From an uncultured Pseudomonadota bacterium (lineage in GTDB: Bacteria; Pseudomonadota; Alphaproteobacteria; Rs-D84), in contig CAMZFU010000015.1 of the NCBI GenBank assembly GCA_947306185.1, positions 1 to 22,206 of the forward strand: a stretch of DNA of 22,206 bases, read 5' to 3'. The notes beneath the pieces were generated by a model. The model had not been told where the DNA came from and did not search any database. It saw only the letters and a program-made list of their open reading frames with translations. Positions 12,742 to 20,750 of the stretch are shown here, in pieces. Positions within the stretch are counted from its first letter, which is position 1; the number at the start of each line of letters is the position of its first letter. Position numbers and translations under genes: made by a program.

Positions 12742-14301
12742 TTACAAATCGATATCATCAGGTATTTCGTTAATATCGATTGGGATGGAATCTGTTGGTG
12801 TATCGTTGGTAACCTGGGGTGTAATATCGGTGAATTCCGGAACATTATTTCCCATTTCATTAAGGTTATCGAACAAACTAAATTCCGCCAAAAACGCCAA
12901 GTGTATCGTGTCAGTACGACCATGACGGTTTTTACCAATGATAAGGTCTGCCTTGCCCTTGGCCTTTTCATATCGGGCCTGCCATGAATTAACTGACTTT
13001 TCATTTGGGGTATTAGAAAGTCGATTTGATGGGTCGCGGTTTTGCAAATAATATTCTTCACGATATGTGAACATAACGATGTCCGCGTCCTGTTCGATTG
13101 ACCCAGAATCACGCAAGTCGGCAAGTTGCGGACGTTTATCATCACGCGATTCAACACTACGCGATAACTGTGACAATGCGATTACCGGAACATTTAATTC
13201 CTTGGCCAGCATTTTCAGACCACGTGTGATTTCAGATAATTCTTGGACACGGTTATCTTTATTTTTGCCACCTGGTGAAGTAATAAGTTGCAAATAGTCA
13301 ATTACGATAAGGGCCAATCCATTATATTTACGTGCCAGGCGACGTGCGCGTGTGCGAATCATTGGAACCGACATTCCTGGTGTGTCATCTATGAACAAAG
13401 GAATCCGACTAATTGCATCGGAAAATTGCGTCAGTTTAAGGAAATCTTCATCTGTTAACGATTTGCCTTCGCGCATTGCAGATGCAGAAATACGTGATTG
13501 AGATGATAATACACGTGCCGCCAATTCTGATGCGCCCATTTCCAAACTAAAGAACGCAACGGCACCTTTGTATTGTGGATTTGCACGACCAGAATAGATT
13601 GCATTAGCGGCATTAAATGCGATATTCATGGCCAACGCGGTTTTTCCCATACCCGGACGTCCCGCAATAATCAGCAAATTAGATTTATGCATACCACTTA
13701 TTGCACGGTCCAAATCGGTAAGACCCGTGGTAAGTCCCGACAGGTTGCCGTCGGCCTTGTACGCAATTTCGGTTTCTTGTAACGCTTCTTTTAATGCATT
13801 GGCAATTGGCACCACGTCACGACCCACATCACCGGATGTCGCCAAATTAAACAGTTTTTGTTCTGCGTTTTCTATTTGGGCCGATACCGGGTTATCAAGG
13901 TCTTCTGTAAACGCATTATCCGTAATGGATTGTCCCAGGTTAATCAGTTCACGTCGCAACGCGTCTTCGTGCACAATTCGTGCATATTGTTCAACATTCA
14001 CGACTGTTGCACTGGCCCCGGCAAGTTGCGTCAAATAATCAACCCCACCAACAGATTCCAATACGCCCTGTTGATCCAAATAATTCTTGATTGTAATGAT
14101 ATCAAATTGGGTCCCCATGGAGAATAAACGTATGGCCAATTTATATATTTCTTGGTGTGCGGGGTGTGAAAAATCTTCGGGACGCAAGAATTCAGAAATT
14201 TTTTCTAATGCCCGATTGCTTAACAAAACCGCGGCCAAAACCGCCTGTTCGGCCTCTATGTTTGTTGGTAAAGTTTTGGGAGTGAAGTCCATGTTTGACA
14301 T
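12742..14301 (-). CDS. dnaB: Replicative DNA helicase DnaB
   Basis: A full-length 519-residue DnaB, the hexameric 5'-3' helicase that unwinds the replication fork. The N-terminal domain starts LPTNIEAEQAVLAAVLLSN (11-29). The RecA-like domain has Walker A AGRPGMGKT (213-221), the FSLEM motif with catalytic Glu254, Walker B LALIVIDYLQLI, the SQLSRSVESR loop, and DLRDSGSIEQDADIV near the end. The sequence is of chromosomal alphaproteobacterial style rather than of diverged phage helicases, with a long acidic tail (PIDINEIPDDIDL). It lies inside the split terminase; the start codon overlaps the divergent start of the nuclease half, and there is no clear Shine-Dalgarno upstream. I cannot say whether this is the host's only dnaB or a second copy. 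Confidence 0.92.
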   Translation of the reverse strand: MSNMDFTPKTLPTNIEAEQAVLAAVLLSNRALEKISEFLRPEDFSHPAHQEIYKLAIRLFSMGTQFDIITIKNYLDQQGVLESVGGVDYLTQLAGASATVVNVEQYARIVHEDALRRELINLGQSITDNAFTEDLDNPVSAQIENAEQKLFNLATSGDVGRDVVPIANALKEALQETEIAYKADGNLSGLTTGLTDLDRAISGMHKSNLLIIAGRPGMGKTALAMNIAFNAANAIYSGRANPQYKGAVAFFSLEMGASELAARVLSSQSRISASAMREGKSLTDEDFLKLTQFSDAISRIPLFIDDTPGMSVPMIRTRARRLARKYNGLALIVIDYLQLITSPGGKNKDNRVQELSEITRGLKMLAKELNVPVIALSQLSRSVESRDDKRPQLADLRDSGSIEQDADIVMFTYREEYYLQNRDPSNRLSNTPNEKSVNSWQARYEKAKGKADLIIGKNRHGRTDTIHLAFLAEFSLFDNLNEMGNNVPEFTDITPQVTNDTPTDSIPIDINEIPDDIDL

Positions 14302-15133
14302 AGTATATGAAAAAAATGTTTTTTCAACACCTTTTTTAAGTGGTTATAAGGAGTTGAAAATTCCAATAGTTGATAAAAATGGAACATCCGCATGGCCAGA
14401 AATGTTCCCTATTGAAAAAGTACAAAAAATTCGTGAAACCGTTGGCGAAAGGCACTTTTCGGCGCAAATGTTATTAGAATACGTCCCATCCGACAAGGTT
14501 AGATTAGATCCTGGGGGAATAAAATTTTATGATTCAGATTTCGACAGACGCTCGTGCAAAATCGGTGAGAATTTGATTACTGGAATCGCGATTTACTGGG
14601 ACCCTTCAACCGGTCGCAAAAACGCCGACAGCAGTGTATGTGTTTTGGCGTATCGTGATGATAAAAATCGGCGCGTATTTATCCACGACATATTGTATAT
14701 GATTGTCCCCGATGAAATAGAATACCCTTTATCGTACCAATGCAACTTGGCATTAGATTTTGTTCGCCGTCATCACGGTCGCAGTATATCGGTTGAAACC
14801 AATGGCATAGGTGGCGCATTGCCAGAAATAATGCGCGCCGGTCTGAATCATGAACAAAACGGAATTCAGATTCGCCCCGTTAACAACAGCCGTCATAAAC
14901 AAGACCGTATTTTGGATGCGATTGAACCACTGCTTAGTACGGGGCGGCTGTATGCACACCGCCGAATAACCCAAACACCAATAATTTCAGAAATGTTGGG
15001 TTGGAACCCAGATGGTGGGGCGGAGCACGATGACGGTTTGGATGCAATTGCCGGTGCGATTGCTATACAGTCAATTGCATTACATCCGATTGGCCGTGGG
15101 TTATATACCGCAAATACAAACTTTAATGTTTAA
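14291..15133 (+). CDS. Terminase large subunit, nuclease half (gene split)
   Basis: A 280-residue protein containing the linker and RNase H-like nuclease domain of the terminase. Linker: FLSGYKELKIPIVD and WPEMFPIEKVQKIRETVGER with HFSAQMLLEYVP. The nuclease acidic residues are probably Asp104 (YWDPSTG), Glu169 (VETNG) and Asp247/Asp251 in EHDDGLDAIAG. It continues where the 197-residue ATPase half stops; the two together make about 470 residues, a normal length. I chose the ATG at 14291 because GGGAG lies eight bases before it. The open frame extends further upstream but only antisense to dnaB. Residues 1-10 derive from sequence shared with the dnaB start. The portal gene follows after 20 bp, as in intact phages. 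Confidence 0.85.
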   Translation: MFDIVYEKNVFSTPFLSGYKELKIPIVDKNGTSAWPEMFPIEKVQKIRETVGERHFSAQMLLEYVPSDKVRLDPGGIKFYDSDFDRRSCKIGENLITGIAIYWDPSTGRKNADSSVCVLAYRDDKNRRVFIHDILYMIVPDEIEYPLSYQCNLALDFVRRHHGRSISVETNGIGGALPEIMRAGLNHEQNGIQIRPVNNSRHKQDRILDAIEPLLSTGRLYAHRRITQTPIISEMLGWNPDGGAEHDDGLDAIAGAIAIQSIALHPIGRGLYTANTNFNV

Positions 15134-15153
15134 CAAAAAACAAAGGAAAAAAT

Positions 15154-16380
15154 ATGAAATACGATTTAAAGAAAATGTATGCGCGCGCAATTGCGTTGCG
15201 TGAACCTTGGGTATCACGTTGGGCGGATGCACGTAAATATACAATGCCGACCACGAACGAAGATTCGGCAATGTTGTTTGATGCGACGGCCGCCGATGCC
15301 GCGGATAATCTTGCCGCGTGTATGTATTCATTACTTACCCCCCCAGAATCATTATGGTTGAACCTTGTTCCCGAAAGTCCCGAATCACCAGATGCAGAAA
15401 TGGCGACATTAGCATTGCGTGCGAACCTTAATGATTCGAATTTTTATACAACGGTACATCAATGCTATATGGATTTGGTAACACTGGGAACGGCATGTTT
15501 GTTTATGGCGGAAAGCCCGATTGGTGCATCCAGCGCGTTTTCTTTTACGGCGATTCCAATGACGGATATCGCAATTTTGCCAAACGCGATTTTTCATACG
15601 GCATCAGTTTCAATTTCTGATGTAATGGCGCGTTATCCAGAATGGACGCCGACACGTGAAATTGCAGATAAATTGAAAAAAGATTCTGATTTTCCTGTCC
15701 GTTTGATTCAGGCATTGGTTGGTACAGATTTTACCGCGTGGTTAGATGTTGGTGGCGATATAGAAAATAATATCGTTTCAACCGGCACATTTGAAACAAA
15801 TCCATATTTGATTTTCCGTTGGGCGGTAACAACCGGCGAACAATATGGTACTGGACCGATTTTGCGTGCATTACCAGATATAAAAACGGCGAACAAGGTT
15901 GTTGAATTGGTTCTGAAAAATGCGACAATCGCAGTTAGTGGCATATGGCAGGCCGATGATGACGGTGTAATCAACCTTAATAATATCAACCTGACCCCTG
16001 GGGCGATTATTCCAAAGGCGGTGGGCAGTACGGGACTAACACCACTTGCGACCGGTGCGAATTTTGATGTATCGCAAATAATATTGAAGGATTTACGTGA
16101 CCGAATTCGCCACACGTTACTTGCAGATCGTTTGGGATTGTTATCCGATAAAGAAATGACCGCAACGGAAATATTGGCACGCAACGCGGATATGTTACGC
16201 ATACTTGGCGCGACATATGGACGGTTGTTACACGAATTCATACGACCATTGTGTGATAGGGGATTACAGATATTATCGCGACGCGGTGTGATTGATAAAA
16301 TATCACTGCACAGTGATGCAGAATTGAAATACATTGCCCCAATCGCACAAATGGTTGCGGAAAATGACACGCTGATATAA
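15154..16380 (+). CDS. Phage portal (head-to-tail connector) protein
   Basis: A 408-residue protein of the T7-type connector family, which forms the dodecameric portal ring through which DNA is packaged. N-terminal MYARAIALREPWVSRWADARKYTMP, then DATAADAADNLAACMYSLLTPPESLWLNL matches the family's 'R..w...w.e...y..P' and 'd.t...A...lA..l...LtpP...WF.L' pattern. The middle has FRWAVTTGEQYGTGPILRALPDIKTANKVVELVLKNA ('W....ge.YGrGp...al.d...ln'; quoted here as pattern positions about 213-248), and the C-terminal half has MTATEILARNADMLRILGATYGRL. It is about 100 residues shorter than T7 gp8, mainly at the C-terminus, which could affect the barrel or tail contacts. Confidence 0.8.
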   Translation: MKYDLKKMYARAIALREPWVSRWADARKYTMPTTNEDSAMLFDATAADAADNLAACMYSLLTPPESLWLNLVPESPESPDAEMATLALRANLNDSNFYTTVHQCYMDLVTLGTACLFMAESPIGASSAFSFTAIPMTDIAILPNAIFHTASVSISDVMARYPEWTPTREIADKLKKDSDFPVRLIQALVGTDFTAWLDVGGDIENNIVSTGTFETNPYLIFRWAVTTGEQYGTGPILRALPDIKTANKVVELVLKNATIAVSGIWQADDDGVINLNNINLTPGAIIPKAVGSTGLTPLATGANFDVSQIILKDLRDRIRHTLLADRLGLLSDKEMTATEILARNADMLRILGATYGRLLHEFIRPLCDRGLQILSRRGVIDKISLHSDAELKYIAPIAQMVAENDTLI

Positions 16381-16392
16381 AGAGGGCATAAA

Positions 16393-16599
16393 ATGCGCGA
16401 TATAGAATTGGCATATGCCAAAACATTTTCAACTGATGAGGGTGCGATAGTGATATCGCACCTGCGTCGTATAACAATTGAACGCGTGTTGGGTGCGAAC
16501 GCAACGGAATCGGAACTGCGGTCATTAGAGGGCGCACGCGCCTTGGTGCATCAAATAGAATCATTGATATTACGGGGGCGGCAAAATGCAAAAACATAA
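16393..16599 (+). CDS. Small Bbp19-like phage protein
   Basis: A 68-residue protein: AYAKTFSTDEGAIVISHLRR at the N-terminus and GARALVHQIESLILRGR at the C-terminus. The arrangement 'fsT..G..VL..L......' followed by 'f.eGqR..v..I...l' is typical of the Bbp19-type proteins encoded next to portal genes in podoviruses. Function in the family is not established to my knowledge. It starts 12 bp after the portal stop and its end overlaps the next gene by 14 bp, so the three are translationally linked. Confidence 0.55.
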   Translation: MRDIELAYAKTFSTDEGAIVISHLRRITIERVLGANATESELRSLEGARALVHQIESLILRGRQNAKT

Positions 16600-16843
16600 T
16601 GGTATCGCAGGATTTATAGATACACTGCGCAATGGTTGGTTTTTAATTGCTTTTATTGCGGGGTTAATTTATTGGGTTGCGCGTCAAGATAATGCGTTGG
16701 TGGAATTAGACCGATTAACGGTTCGTATGACAACGTTGGAAAATCGCACAACCATATTAGAAACCGGAATAGGGCAATTACAGTTGAAAATAGATGGTAT
16801 CAAAGAAGATCTAACACTTATTAAAACCGCGGTGATAAAATAA
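16586..16843 (+). CDS. Membrane-anchored coiled-coil protein (holin- or spanin-like?)
   Basis: An 85-residue protein with one membrane span (GWFLIAFIAGLIYWVA, about 17-32) followed by a coiled coil (ELDRLTVRMTTLENRTTILE, then GQLQLKIDGIKEDLTLIKTA). The plan of short cytoplasmic N-terminus, one TM helix and long periplasmic-type coil is seen in i-spanins and in small phage membrane proteins. No partner outer-membrane spanin lipoprotein is visible next to it. It overlaps the preceding gene by 14 bp and is the last gene of the phage module. Its role in lysis is only a guess. Confidence 0.6.
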   Translation: MQKHNGIAGFIDTLRNGWFLIAFIAGLIYWVARQDNALVELDRLTVRMTTLENRTTILETGIGQLQLKIDGIKEDLTLIKTAVIK

Positions 16844-16889
16844 TATGCTATTTTGCTTGTTTTGTTGCGTTTTCTTTGGTTTTATACTG

Positions 16890-16919
16890 TTGACACAGAT
16901 ATTAATATTTTTCTAAAAT
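16890..16919 (+). promoter_or_regulatory. Promoter of the surface lipoprotein - Slam operon
   Basis: TTGACA (16890-16895), an 18-bp spacer and TAAAAT (16914-16919). The predicted leader contains GGAAAGGAG before the ATG at 16947. It separates this operon from the phage module. No Fur-like or other recognisable operator was seen. Confidence 0.65.
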
Positions 16920-16946
16920 GATATCGGACAACGGAAAGGAGACACC

Positions 16947-18959
16947 ATGAGAAAATACCTTGTTTTAACATCTATTTTGGCACTGACCGCATGTGGTGGT
17001 GGCGGTGGGTCTGGGGGACCTTCGGGGCATGCGGCACACCCAACAATACCGACAAATCCAACGGTAAACATACAGGGATTTAACGGTGGAACAGAGGTAA
17101 ATTCAAATAATGCCAGCCTAACAAATATGTCATCGTATGTTATGGATTTTGGCACAGATGAAGATACTACGAAAGGATTGATGGTTGCATATGTGAATTC
17201 AAAATTAGGAACAGCATCACGTGGTGGTATATTGAATCGTGCGGCATCAAATCAGGCGAACCGTGATACGGTTGATCCAACGGAATTTGCGCGTGCGGAT
17301 GCGGCAATTGCCGAAATGAAACAGGTATTATACGATATGGTTGGCAAACCAGATGATGCCACATTGAAAACATATGTCGCACGTTACAGATATGCCGTGG
17401 TTAATGCATTAAAAATGCAAGATGCGGCCGTTACATCCGAAACACCTATTGATGATTTGGTGGCCGCATTCAACGCATTAAAGGCTGCGGAAGGTTGGAC
17501 CACGGAAAACATAGTGGCAAAAATGGATACGTTTGACCAGAATAATTTTGATTTTACAAAATACAGAATGGAAGACGATGTTCAATTGAAAGATACTGGC
17601 CAAGATGCGTATTTCAAATTTGATTTGGACGAAGGGGGGGCAATTAAAACGGTATCGTTGTGGGAATCGCCGACCAGTGAATATGGCACATCTTGGACCG
17701 CGGCGGGTGCACATGGTCAAGATGTTAAGGTTGTTATCAACGGTTCGGGCGACGCCGTTGCGGTATATGATGATGGGTTGAATCCATTTGGTGCCGACTA
17801 TTTGAACAGCAATGCCGGATATTTAAAACGACAACAAAATGGAAACAGATTTACAAATACAATACATCACTACAATTTTGATTTGGGTGAACACACCCTT
17901 GGAGCAGGTGCGATTATTGATTCCGACGAATTTGAAGAAGTTGAAATAGACACTACCGAAACATTAACACCAGAATTGGCAAAGCAAAAATTGAAAGATT
18001 ACATCATCGCAAAAGTAAATAAAAAAATGCACAACCAAAATGGTGGTGAAAATGACGGTGATGTTGCAAAGTTTGTTGCCGTTGCGAATTGGTACATTGA
18101 CCGCATAGATGAAATTGTGAATGCAACCCTTATATCGGAATCATTCGTAACGGATATTGCCCAAAGTGCAACAATGAACGGTATGGGTAAAGATGTTGGG
18201 TTAAGGTATTCTGATTTCGGATATGCCAAAATGGTTCGTACGGTACCAGAACATAATCCTGAAACCCAATACCTGACATATGTCGGTGGTTATAATGGGT
18301 ACAAGGCCGATAAAAGACCAATGGCGAATGGTATCGGTGATGCGACATTTACCGGAACCGCCGTTGTAACGGTCGAAGATCACCATAAAAACAAGAATAC
18401 ACATTCGGAAACAACCAATACGGCATTGTATAAAGATACATCCGCGACATTAACATACTATCCTATTAATTCAACAAATGCGGAACATACATTGGTAATG
18501 AACAATTTGACCGCAATGAATATAGAAGGTAACGGTGCCACCGCGGGTTCCGATTGGTATAATGTGTCTGTTACACGTTCCAACGAAGGTTCGGATATGA
18601 TCATTGCATATAATTCAACCGGCAAAGACATTGACGAAAACTTCCAGTTCTTTAGAGCCGATTCCGAAGGCAATATCACCCGTAACGAAGCCGATGGTAT
18701 CGCTGCTATTAACCAAATTGTCAGAACAGACGGAACATCTGCCGAGGCAATTAACATGACCGATGGTACAACATCGGCCGTTGAATCGCACCATCGTCTG
18801 AATGGAACAGCCGATGCGAGTTACTATGGCCCAACACAGGACGATGTTACCGAAGCAACCGCAGGTGTATGGATGGATGAACGTTGGGCGACTGACGACA
18901 ATAATATCCAACATGAACTGTCCGTATATGGTGCGTTCGGTGGTCAAAAGAACGAATAA
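16947..18959 (+). CDS. Large surface lipoprotein with TbpB-like C-terminal region (putative Slam substrate)
   Basis: A 670-residue lipoprotein. The signal peptide MRKYLVLTSILALTAC ends in lipobox LTAC (Cys16), followed by the flexible GGGGGSGGPSG linker typical of surface lipoproteins such as TbpB and fHbp. Residues about 60-400 are of unknown type (helical segments such as DAAIAEMKQVLYDMVGKPDD, then beta). The C-terminal end DASYYGPTQDDVTEATAGVW ... ELSVYGAFGGQK resembles the end of TbpB-type beta-barrels ('G.FYGP.A.E.GG.f...VGAFG.k'), the part recognised by Slam. A Slam-type gene follows directly, so this is its likely cargo, displayed on the outer membrane surface. The ligand (metal, haem, host protein or other) is unknown. 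Confidence 0.78.
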   Translation: MRKYLVLTSILALTACGGGGGSGGPSGHAAHPTIPTNPTVNIQGFNGGTEVNSNNASLTNMSSYVMDFGTDEDTTKGLMVAYVNSKLGTASRGGILNRAASNQANRDTVDPTEFARADAAIAEMKQVLYDMVGKPDDATLKTYVARYRYAVVNALKMQDAAVTSETPIDDLVAAFNALKAAEGWTTENIVAKMDTFDQNNFDFTKYRMEDDVQLKDTGQDAYFKFDLDEGGAIKTVSLWESPTSEYGTSWTAAGAHGQDVKVVINGSGDAVAVYDDGLNPFGADYLNSNAGYLKRQQNGNRFTNTIHHYNFDLGEHTLGAGAIIDSDEFEEVEIDTTETLTPELAKQKLKDYIIAKVNKKMHNQNGGENDGDVAKFVAVANWYIDRIDEIVNATLISESFVTDIAQSATMNGMGKDVGLRYSDFGYAKMVRTVPEHNPETQYLTYVGGYNGYKADKRPMANGIGDATFTGTAVVTVEDHHKNKNTHSETTNTALYKDTSATLTYYPINSTNAEHTLVMNNLTAMNIEGNGATAGSDWYNVSVTRSNEGSDMIIAYNSTGKDIDENFQFFRADSEGNITRNEADGIAAINQIVRTDGTSAEAINMTDGTTSAVESHHRLNGTADASYYGPTQDDVTEATAGVWMDERWATDDNNIQHELSVYGAFGGQKNE

Positions 18960-18961
18960 AA

Positions 18962-19001
18962 AATCTGTTGGGGATTGTCCCAACAGATTCTGTTTGTTTT
19001 T
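18962..19001 (+). terminator. Hairpin terminator/attenuator between lipoprotein and Slam genes
   Basis: A perfect 11-bp stem AATCTGTTGGG (18962-18972) / CCCAACAGATT (18979-18989), loop GATTGT, then CTGTTTGTTTTT. It lies entirely in the 42-bp gap, so read-through is needed to express the downstream gene unless it has a promoter inside the lipoprotein gene. This would give much cargo and little translocator. Confidence 0.75.
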
Positions 19002-20399
19002 ATGTTAAAACGTATAGTTCTTATTTTGTTGTTATTGATTCAGCCCATGTTCGCATTGGCTGAATCTGATATAAATTCTGATGCCACACAATCTCCAACC
19101 ATTGTTCGCAAGGATAATTCTGGCAAGGTTACTGAACTGCTTATGACTAGTATGGGTGCCATAAAATTGGCGGGAAACTTGGTGGACAGGGGGGATTATG
19201 AACACGCTTCGCAGATTTTAACAAAGTTGCCAGAAACCGATAATATCGAAGTTGAAACAGAACGCTGGTATCTGTTGGCCCAGATTTTTCAACGCACCGG
19301 TGATTATGAACGCGCAATAAAAATATATCGTCAAATGTTGGATGAACGACCAGACCTGGTCAAGGTTAGATATGAATTGGCATTATGCTATATGGCACAA
19401 AAGCAATGGTACCGTGCGGATTATAATTTGCGTCTTGCGATGGCGGGTGATGATATACCCCCAAAAATTAAACAGCAAATGATATATTATCGCTATATCG
19501 CACGTCAGAATAAACGATGGAATGTTTGGTTTAATTTTGGCGCCGCACCCGATAACAATGTGAACCAGGCAACGGGTGGAAATGAATGTATTATGTATGG
19601 TGGATATCCATTTTGCCACGACTTACCAAAACCAGAAAAGGCGATTGGTTATAATTTATCTCTGGGCGGCAATTATGAATTTGTTTTATCAGAGCACTGG
19701 CGATGGAAAAACGAGACAAATATTTATATAAATACATATGATAAACATAAATACGATGATGTCTATCTATCATTGGCGTCTGGACCGCGTTACATTTGGG
19801 AAAATGGTGATGTATGGTTGTCGGGAATCGCATCAAGAAGATGGTATGGTGGTGAAAAGTATAATTGGTCTGGTGGTGGCAGATTAGATACTCATTATGA
19901 TTGGACCCGAAAATTTTCAACAGGTCTTTCATTGCGTGTTGTTCAAAATACGTTTGATGAAAATGGCGTTTTTATGGATGGGCAAACATACAGTGTATCA
20001 CCATATGCAACGTACTCGCTTGATTCTACAAAATATTTTGTGCTGCGTGGTGGAATTGAACGTGATACCGCCGGTGTTGATGCATATGCAGATTGGCGAT
20101 ACAGTACCAGCATCGGGTTCGGCGCCGAATTGCCGTGGGGATTTAATGTGTATTTGGAACCTGCGTTTTCATGGATAAATTATGATGGACCACGTTGGAC
20201 AGTAAAAAATCATACATATCAACCTGTTGTTGAACGCGATTTTATACAACGGTATACAGTATCACTGTCAAACAGCAAAATAGATTTTATGGGTTTTGTT
20301 CCAACACTGACATTTTCATATACATCACGTGAATCAAATATTCATTCACGTGAATACGATAAATTCATAACTGAATTTTCTTTCCGGCAAAGATTTTAA
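19002..20399 (+). CDS. Surface lipoprotein assembly modifier (Slam)-type outer-membrane protein
   Basis: A 465-residue protein with a signal peptide (MLKRIVLILLLLIQPMFALA). An N-terminal periplasmic TPR domain (about 50-165) shows repeats such as YLLAQIFQRTGDYERAIKIY and VRYELALCYMAQKQWYRADY. A beta-barrel of about 290 residues follows (GYNLSLGGNYEFVL, WLSGIASRRWYGG, GFNVYLEPAFSWI) and ends TFSYTSRESNIHSREYDKF ... FSFRQRF, matching the DUF560 end 'S.R.SNi..Y.y.r....l...k.F' with terminal Phe. Slam proteins move lipoproteins to the cell surface, with BAM. I use the ATG at 19002, right after the attenuator; an in-frame ATG at 18975 lies inside the hairpin. Gene order with the lipoprotein supports the role. 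Confidence 0.82.
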   Translation: MLKRIVLILLLLIQPMFALAESDINSDATQSPTIVRKDNSGKVTELLMTSMGAIKLAGNLVDRGDYEHASQILTKLPETDNIEVETERWYLLAQIFQRTGDYERAIKIYRQMLDERPDLVKVRYELALCYMAQKQWYRADYNLRLAMAGDDIPPKIKQQMIYYRYIARQNKRWNVWFNFGAAPDNNVNQATGGNECIMYGGYPFCHDLPKPEKAIGYNLSLGGNYEFVLSEHWRWKNETNIYINTYDKHKYDDVYLSLASGPRYIWENGDVWLSGIASRRWYGGEKYNWSGGGRLDTHYDWTRKFSTGLSLRVVQNTFDENGVFMDGQTYSVSPYATYSLDSTKYFVLRGGIERDTAGVDAYADWRYSTSIGFGAELPWGFNVYLEPAFSWINYDGPRWTVKNHTYQPVVERDFIQRYTVSLSNSKIDFMGFVPTLTFSYTSRESNIHSREYDKFITEFSFRQRF

Positions 20400-20404
20400 A
20401 ATTA

Positions 20405-20746
20405 TTAGAATGCGTTTTTTATCCAATCAATATGCAAACCGTGGATAATGATTACATCAAATCTGGCATCACCCGTCCATTTCTTTTGTAATAAAAATGT
20501 TTCGGCCGCCAAACGTAAACGCCGTTGTTGTATTGGGGTAATCGCGCCCCATGCGGCATTTACGGTCTTACGATGTTTAACCTCGATAAAGGTAATTAAT
20601 GCGCCGCGTTTTGCAATAATGTCTATTTCGGCACGCCCCGTATGTCGGCCCGTTATGTAACGGCGACGAACAATTCTAAATCCGTGCAATATTAAATACA
20701 CGCACGCAACCAATTCAGAAAACAAACCCGTTTTATATGAATCCAT
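20405..20746 (-). CDS. yraN: YraN/UPF0102 family putative endonuclease-like protein
   Basis: A 113-residue protein with the family's conserved core: GLFSELVACVYLILHGFRIV, then RRRYITGRHTGRAEIDIIAKRG and LITFIEVKHRK. The E-x-D...(E)VK arrangement (AEIDIIA ... FIEVKHR) is the PD-(D/E)XK-like motif characteristic of UPF0102. No function is firmly established for the family; a Holliday-junction-resolvase-like fold suggests DNA processing. I chose the ATG at 20746, four bases after the preceding gene's stop, because the conserved region begins there; an upstream ATG would overlap that gene. It is convergent with the Slam gene, with 5 bp between stops. Confidence 0.82.
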   Translation of the reverse strand: MDSYKTGLFSELVACVYLILHGFRIVRRRYITGRHTGRAEIDIIAKRGALITFIEVKHRKTVNAAWGAITPIQQRRLRLAAETFLLQKKWTGDARFDVIIIHGLHIDWIKNAF

Positions 20747-20750
20747 CTTG

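Larger units (their letters stand above)
10962..14301 (-). other. Reverse-strand cassette (dnaB - double-HTH regulator - unknown) inserted in the terminase gene
   Basis: Three minus-strand genes occupy the whole distance between the two terminase halves, with no spare sequence at either end. The cassette has no integrase, transposase, recognisable intron or intein motif, or convincing target-site duplication. Left junction: terminase codons end at 10965 inside the last codon of the unknown gene. Right junction: dnaB starts at 14301, and recognisable terminase sequence resumes near 14321-14345. How it arrived is not visible. The base composition looks like the rest of the window. Confidence 0.75.
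4603..16843 (+). mobile_element. Podovirus-type phage-derived module (prophage remnant or domesticated particle)
   Basis: A run of same-strand genes encodes lysis functions, scaffold, major capsid, adaptor and tube-like proteins, terminase and portal, with typical short phage spacing and overlaps. No integrase, transposase, DNA or RNA polymerase, tail fibre or internal core protein is visible, and no att-like direct repeat was found around it. The left limit is set at the strong promoter after birA, and the right limit at the last small phage-like gene before the lipoprotein promoter. Whether it makes particles is unknown. The terminase inside it is split by a reverse-strand cassette. Confidence 0.75.

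Noticed and set aside
14087..14290. Upstream extension of the terminase nuclease half
   Set aside because: It is antisense to dnaB codons and has no similarity to terminase; terminase-like sequence begins only near 14321.
10940..14345. Intein or self-splicing intron in the terminase
   Set aside because: No intein motifs are present, the inserted genes are on the opposite strand, and no intron core or homing endonuclease was recognised.
4566..16946. att site duplication or tRNA target around the phage module
   Set aside because: No tRNA gene and no direct repeat of convincing length was found by eye at either side.
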